Assembly: GCA_017883345.1 (NCBI GenBank)
Contig: JADGNT010000202.1
Span: forward strand, 1 to 7,979
Direction of reading: 5' to 3'
Source: Candidatus Solibacter sp.
Lineage (GTDB): Bacteria; Acidobacteriota; Terriglobia; Bryobacterales; Bryobacteraceae
Length of the DNA stretch: 7,979 nucleotides
Shown: positions 6,141 to 7,979 of the stretch, one piece after another
Numbering within the stretch: the stretch's first letter is position 1
Layout: each line of letters begins with the position of its first letter
Notes under the pieces: generated by a model
Database searches by the model: none
What the model was told of the DNA's origin: nothing
The model's input: only the letters and a program-made list of their open reading frames with translations
Position numbers and translations under genes: made by a program

Positions 6141-7562
6141 ATGCGCCGTTCAAGGTATTTCTGGCTGGTGGCCGCATTATTCGTAGTGCTGGAGACGACC
6201 GTCGCGTCATTCGCACAGGGAACCGCCGCGCCGAAGCCACCGCCCAAAGCCAAGCCGGCAGCGCCGCGCGCGCCGCAGAAGGCGGAGCCCAAACCGCCAG
6301 CCCATCCCAGTTCGGAGCCGGAGATCCTGACTAACGATTCCATCGTGAAGATGCTGGCCGGCGGGGTGGATGAAGAGATCGTGATCGCGAAGATCAACTC
6401 CTCGGCCGCGGCATTCACTATGGATGCGGACAGCTTGATTCGCCTCAAGAGCGCGAATGTTCCGCAGAAAGTGGTGCGCGCCATGCTGAATTGGAAGGCG
6501 CCCGGGACCGCTGCTCCCGCTAGCCCGGCCGTCCCTCCCGCCGCTGCCGTGCCGGTGCTCGGCAATATCGTGAAGGATCCTGGCCCCACGCTGCCTTCCG
6601 CCCCGCCTCCCGCCGCTCTTCCAGAGACTCCGTTGACTACCGTGACCGCACGTCAGGGGGCGGGTACATTTCCGCTAAGCGACAAGCCGCAGTCGGTGAT
6701 GTTTGTGAAAAGCGAGGCTGGGACTGCCAAGGAAGCGGTGGTGAATATCGTGCTGAGCGATGTCGGGATTCAGTTGATCACCATGGGTCTCTCGCCGATG
6801 ATCGGGTGGAACCCATACATGGGCGACGCCATCACTAAAGTGGCGAAGCTCGGCAAGGGCATGCTGCTGAATTCGAATGGGACGACCAAGGGATTCGAGA
6901 TCGAGACCCTCACCGGATCGACGTCGGATGTCACGCTGAAGGAAGGCAAGGTCGAACTCCTGATTCCGCTGAACCTCTATATTCCAAGTGCGGATATGGA
7001 CCCGGGCACCATCGAGCCGGTGGTGTTGAGAATGCAGCCCAGGGACAACGAGCAAAGACGGGTGCTCTCCGGCAGGAAGGTGATTCTCAATGTGACGAAG
7101 AAGGGACGGTTCGATATGAAGCCGGCCACCGACCGGGTGGAAAGCGATGTGGAACAGTCCCTGGTACCGATCACCGTGGAGCGGATGCCGAACGGGGTCG
7201 TCAAGATCACGACCAATGAGGACCTGAAGCGTGGCGAATATGCGTTGGTGTTCCGGAAAAAGGATGCGGCGAGTGTGCTCACGGCGAACGTTCCGCTGAA
7301 AGCGACCCCTAAACAGGCCCCCGCGGAGGCTACGCCGCCAGCGGGTTTCGCTGGAATGCCTCCGGAGATGATGGGCCAGATGACGCCGGAACAGATGGCT
7401 GCCATACAGAAGAGCCAGGCGCAGCCGCCAGCTCAGCCGCGAGGCGGCGGGATGTTTGGCGGCCTGGGCCGCCGTGGTCCGGCCGCCCCGCCGGCTAAGG
7501 CGCCCGGCTCGGACGCACCAGTGGCTGGGTTTTTGGCGTGGGATTTCCGCGTGCTCCCATAG
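6141..7562 (+). CDS. Secreted or periplasmic protein of unknown function, LTND-domain
   Basis: 473 residues from the ATG at 6141. The N-terminus is a clear signal peptide: MRRSR, a hydrophobic core (YFWLVAALFVVLETTVA) and a likely cleavage after SFAQ (about residue 26). A Pro/Ala/Lys-rich linker (27-60) follows. Residues about 63-118 (starting LTNDSIVKMLAGGVDEEIV, ending KVVRAMLNW) resemble a short helical domain I associate with acidobacterial exported proteins. After a second Pro/Ala linker comes a roughly 250-residue region rich in beta-type sequence (to VFRKKDAASVL), unrecognised. The end is rich in Pro, Gly, Met and Gln. An in-frame ATG at 6099 would put 14 polar residues before the signal peptide and lacks a ribosome site. 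The chosen start has a run of eight G two bases upstream. Function unknown; no visible link to arsenic. Confidence 0.85.
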   Translation: MRRSRYFWLVAALFVVLETTVASFAQGTAAPKPPPKAKPAAPRAPQKAEPKPPAHPSSEPEILTNDSIVKMLAGGVDEEIVIAKINSSAAAFTMDADSLIRLKSANVPQKVVRAMLNWKAPGTAAPASPAVPPAAAVPVLGNIVKDPGPTLPSAPPPAALPETPLTTVTARQGAGTFPLSDKPQSVMFVKSEAGTAKEAVVNIVLSDVGIQLITMGLSPMIGWNPYMGDAITKVAKLGKGMLLNSNGTTKGFEIETLTGSTSDVTLKEGKVELLIPLNLYIPSADMDPGTIEPVVLRMQPRDNEQRRVLSGRKVILNVTKKGRFDMKPATDRVESDVEQSLVPITVERMPNGVVKITTNEDLKRGEYALVFRKKDAASVLTANVPLKATPKQAPAEATPPAGFAGMPPEMMGQMTPEQMAAIQKSQAQPPAQPRGGGMFGGLGRRGPAAPPAKAPGSDAPVAGFLAWDFRVLP

Positions 7563-7599
7563 GCACGAACCGGGTTCCCGATTCGCACATTCGAAGGTG

Positions 7600-7979
7600 C
7601 TATCGCAGTAAGCCACGGAGTTCGGGTGGAAGTTGCAGCGGAAGCGCCTTGGCAACGATGGCTTTCCACAACTGATAAACCCGCGTTGTGTTCTCGCGCG
7701 GAATATCGCCGCCGGTGACCGTGGCGTCCACCCCGTACTTCGCCCTCCAGTCCGGCGCCATCGCCTGGATCCGCTTGACGAGCTCCTCCGTACGGGGGTC
7801 GTCGGGCGCAGTCGTCGGGATCACCTGGATCATCGCAGTGTCCGCGTTCTCGTTGGGCACCGCCATGGGTACGGAAGCCACGCCGTCGGTGCGCTCGATG
7901 TCCGACTGGATGCCCGCGATGACCCCGAGCGGGTCGCTCGACTGGACGACCGACATCGTCACGATCAGCGGGCCATTGG
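7600..7979 (-). pseudogene. MMPL/RND-type transporter fragment, open at right edge, truncated C-terminus
   Basis: The frame enters from beyond the window end and reads NGPLIVTMSVVQSSDPLG, then IERTDGVASVPMAVPN, ADTAMIQVIPTTAPDDP and APDWRAKYGVDATVTG. These phrases are typical of the extracytoplasmic loop after the first transmembrane helix of MMPL-family (RND) exporters, especially actinobacterial ones. Such proteins normally continue for about 600 residues with many membrane helices. Here family resemblance stops at VTGG, and a 34-residue unrelated tail (IPRENTTRVYQLWKAIVAK, then LPLQLPPELRGLLR) runs to a TAG at 7600. About 125 residues are visible. It is most likely a broken gene or an assembly chimera. 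It converges with the secreted-protein gene, 37 bases apart. Confidence 0.6.

Noticed and set aside
1..7979. CRISPR array, tRNA, rRNA or intact insertion sequence
   Set aside because: No regularly spaced direct repeats, no tRNA-like cloverleaf or rRNA sequence, and no transposase motif were seen on reading either strand.

Overview
The window is GC-rich bacterial DNA dominated by one compact arsenic-resistance operon on the minus strand (about 5354 down to 187). It is flanked on both sides by unrelated chromosomal-type sequence. I infer an acidobacterium of the Solibacter/Bryobacter kind. The grounds are the high GC, a secreted protein with a short N-terminal domain opening 'LTND' that I associate with that phylum, and a CehA/McbA-type metallohydrolase remnant. 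This assignment is moderate confidence and rests on family impressions, not a search.

Ars operon, in order of transcription: arsR1 (ArsR/SmtB repressor with a CVC metal site), a DGC-domain putative zinc-binding protein, arsR2 (second repressor with an N-terminal CC pair plus a helix Cys), arsD (arsenite chaperone), arsA (two-domain ATPase), acr3 (arsenite efflux permease), a 65-residue protein I do not recognise, and arsC (thioredoxin-type arsenate reductase). Gaps are 8 to 60 bases and the acr3 stop overlaps the next start as ATGA. Together the genes make a full pathway: ArsC reduces arsenate to arsenite, ArsD passes it to ArsA, and ArsA would energise export through Acr3. The two ArsR proteins sense As(III).

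Regulation is readable in the sequence. arsR1 has a near-consensus promoter (TTGGCA, 17 bases, TATAGT) containing a TTGGC-N6-GCCAA dyad. arsR2 has its own promoter (TTGACC, 17 bases, TATCGT), and its -10 overlaps a different site, TTCGTCGATTAACGAT. A near copy of that second site (14 of 16 bases) lies just upstream of arsD, inside a 19-base perfect palindrome. This suggests two nested circuits with different repressors and operators. Both arsR promoters place the predicted transcription start at or within a few bases of the ATG, so both messages may be leaderless.

Left flank (1-186): noncoding, with a long imperfect hairpin at 4-61 and two small hairpins just downstream of arsC. Right flank: a 5'-truncated metallohydrolase remnant (about 5484-6014, plus), a secreted protein of unknown function (6141-7562, plus), and at the right edge an MMPL/RND-type transporter fragment (7600-7979, minus) that breaks off abnormally after its extracytoplasmic loop. 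The truncated gene directly upstream of the arsR1 promoter suggests that the ars cluster sits in a rearranged or inserted position.
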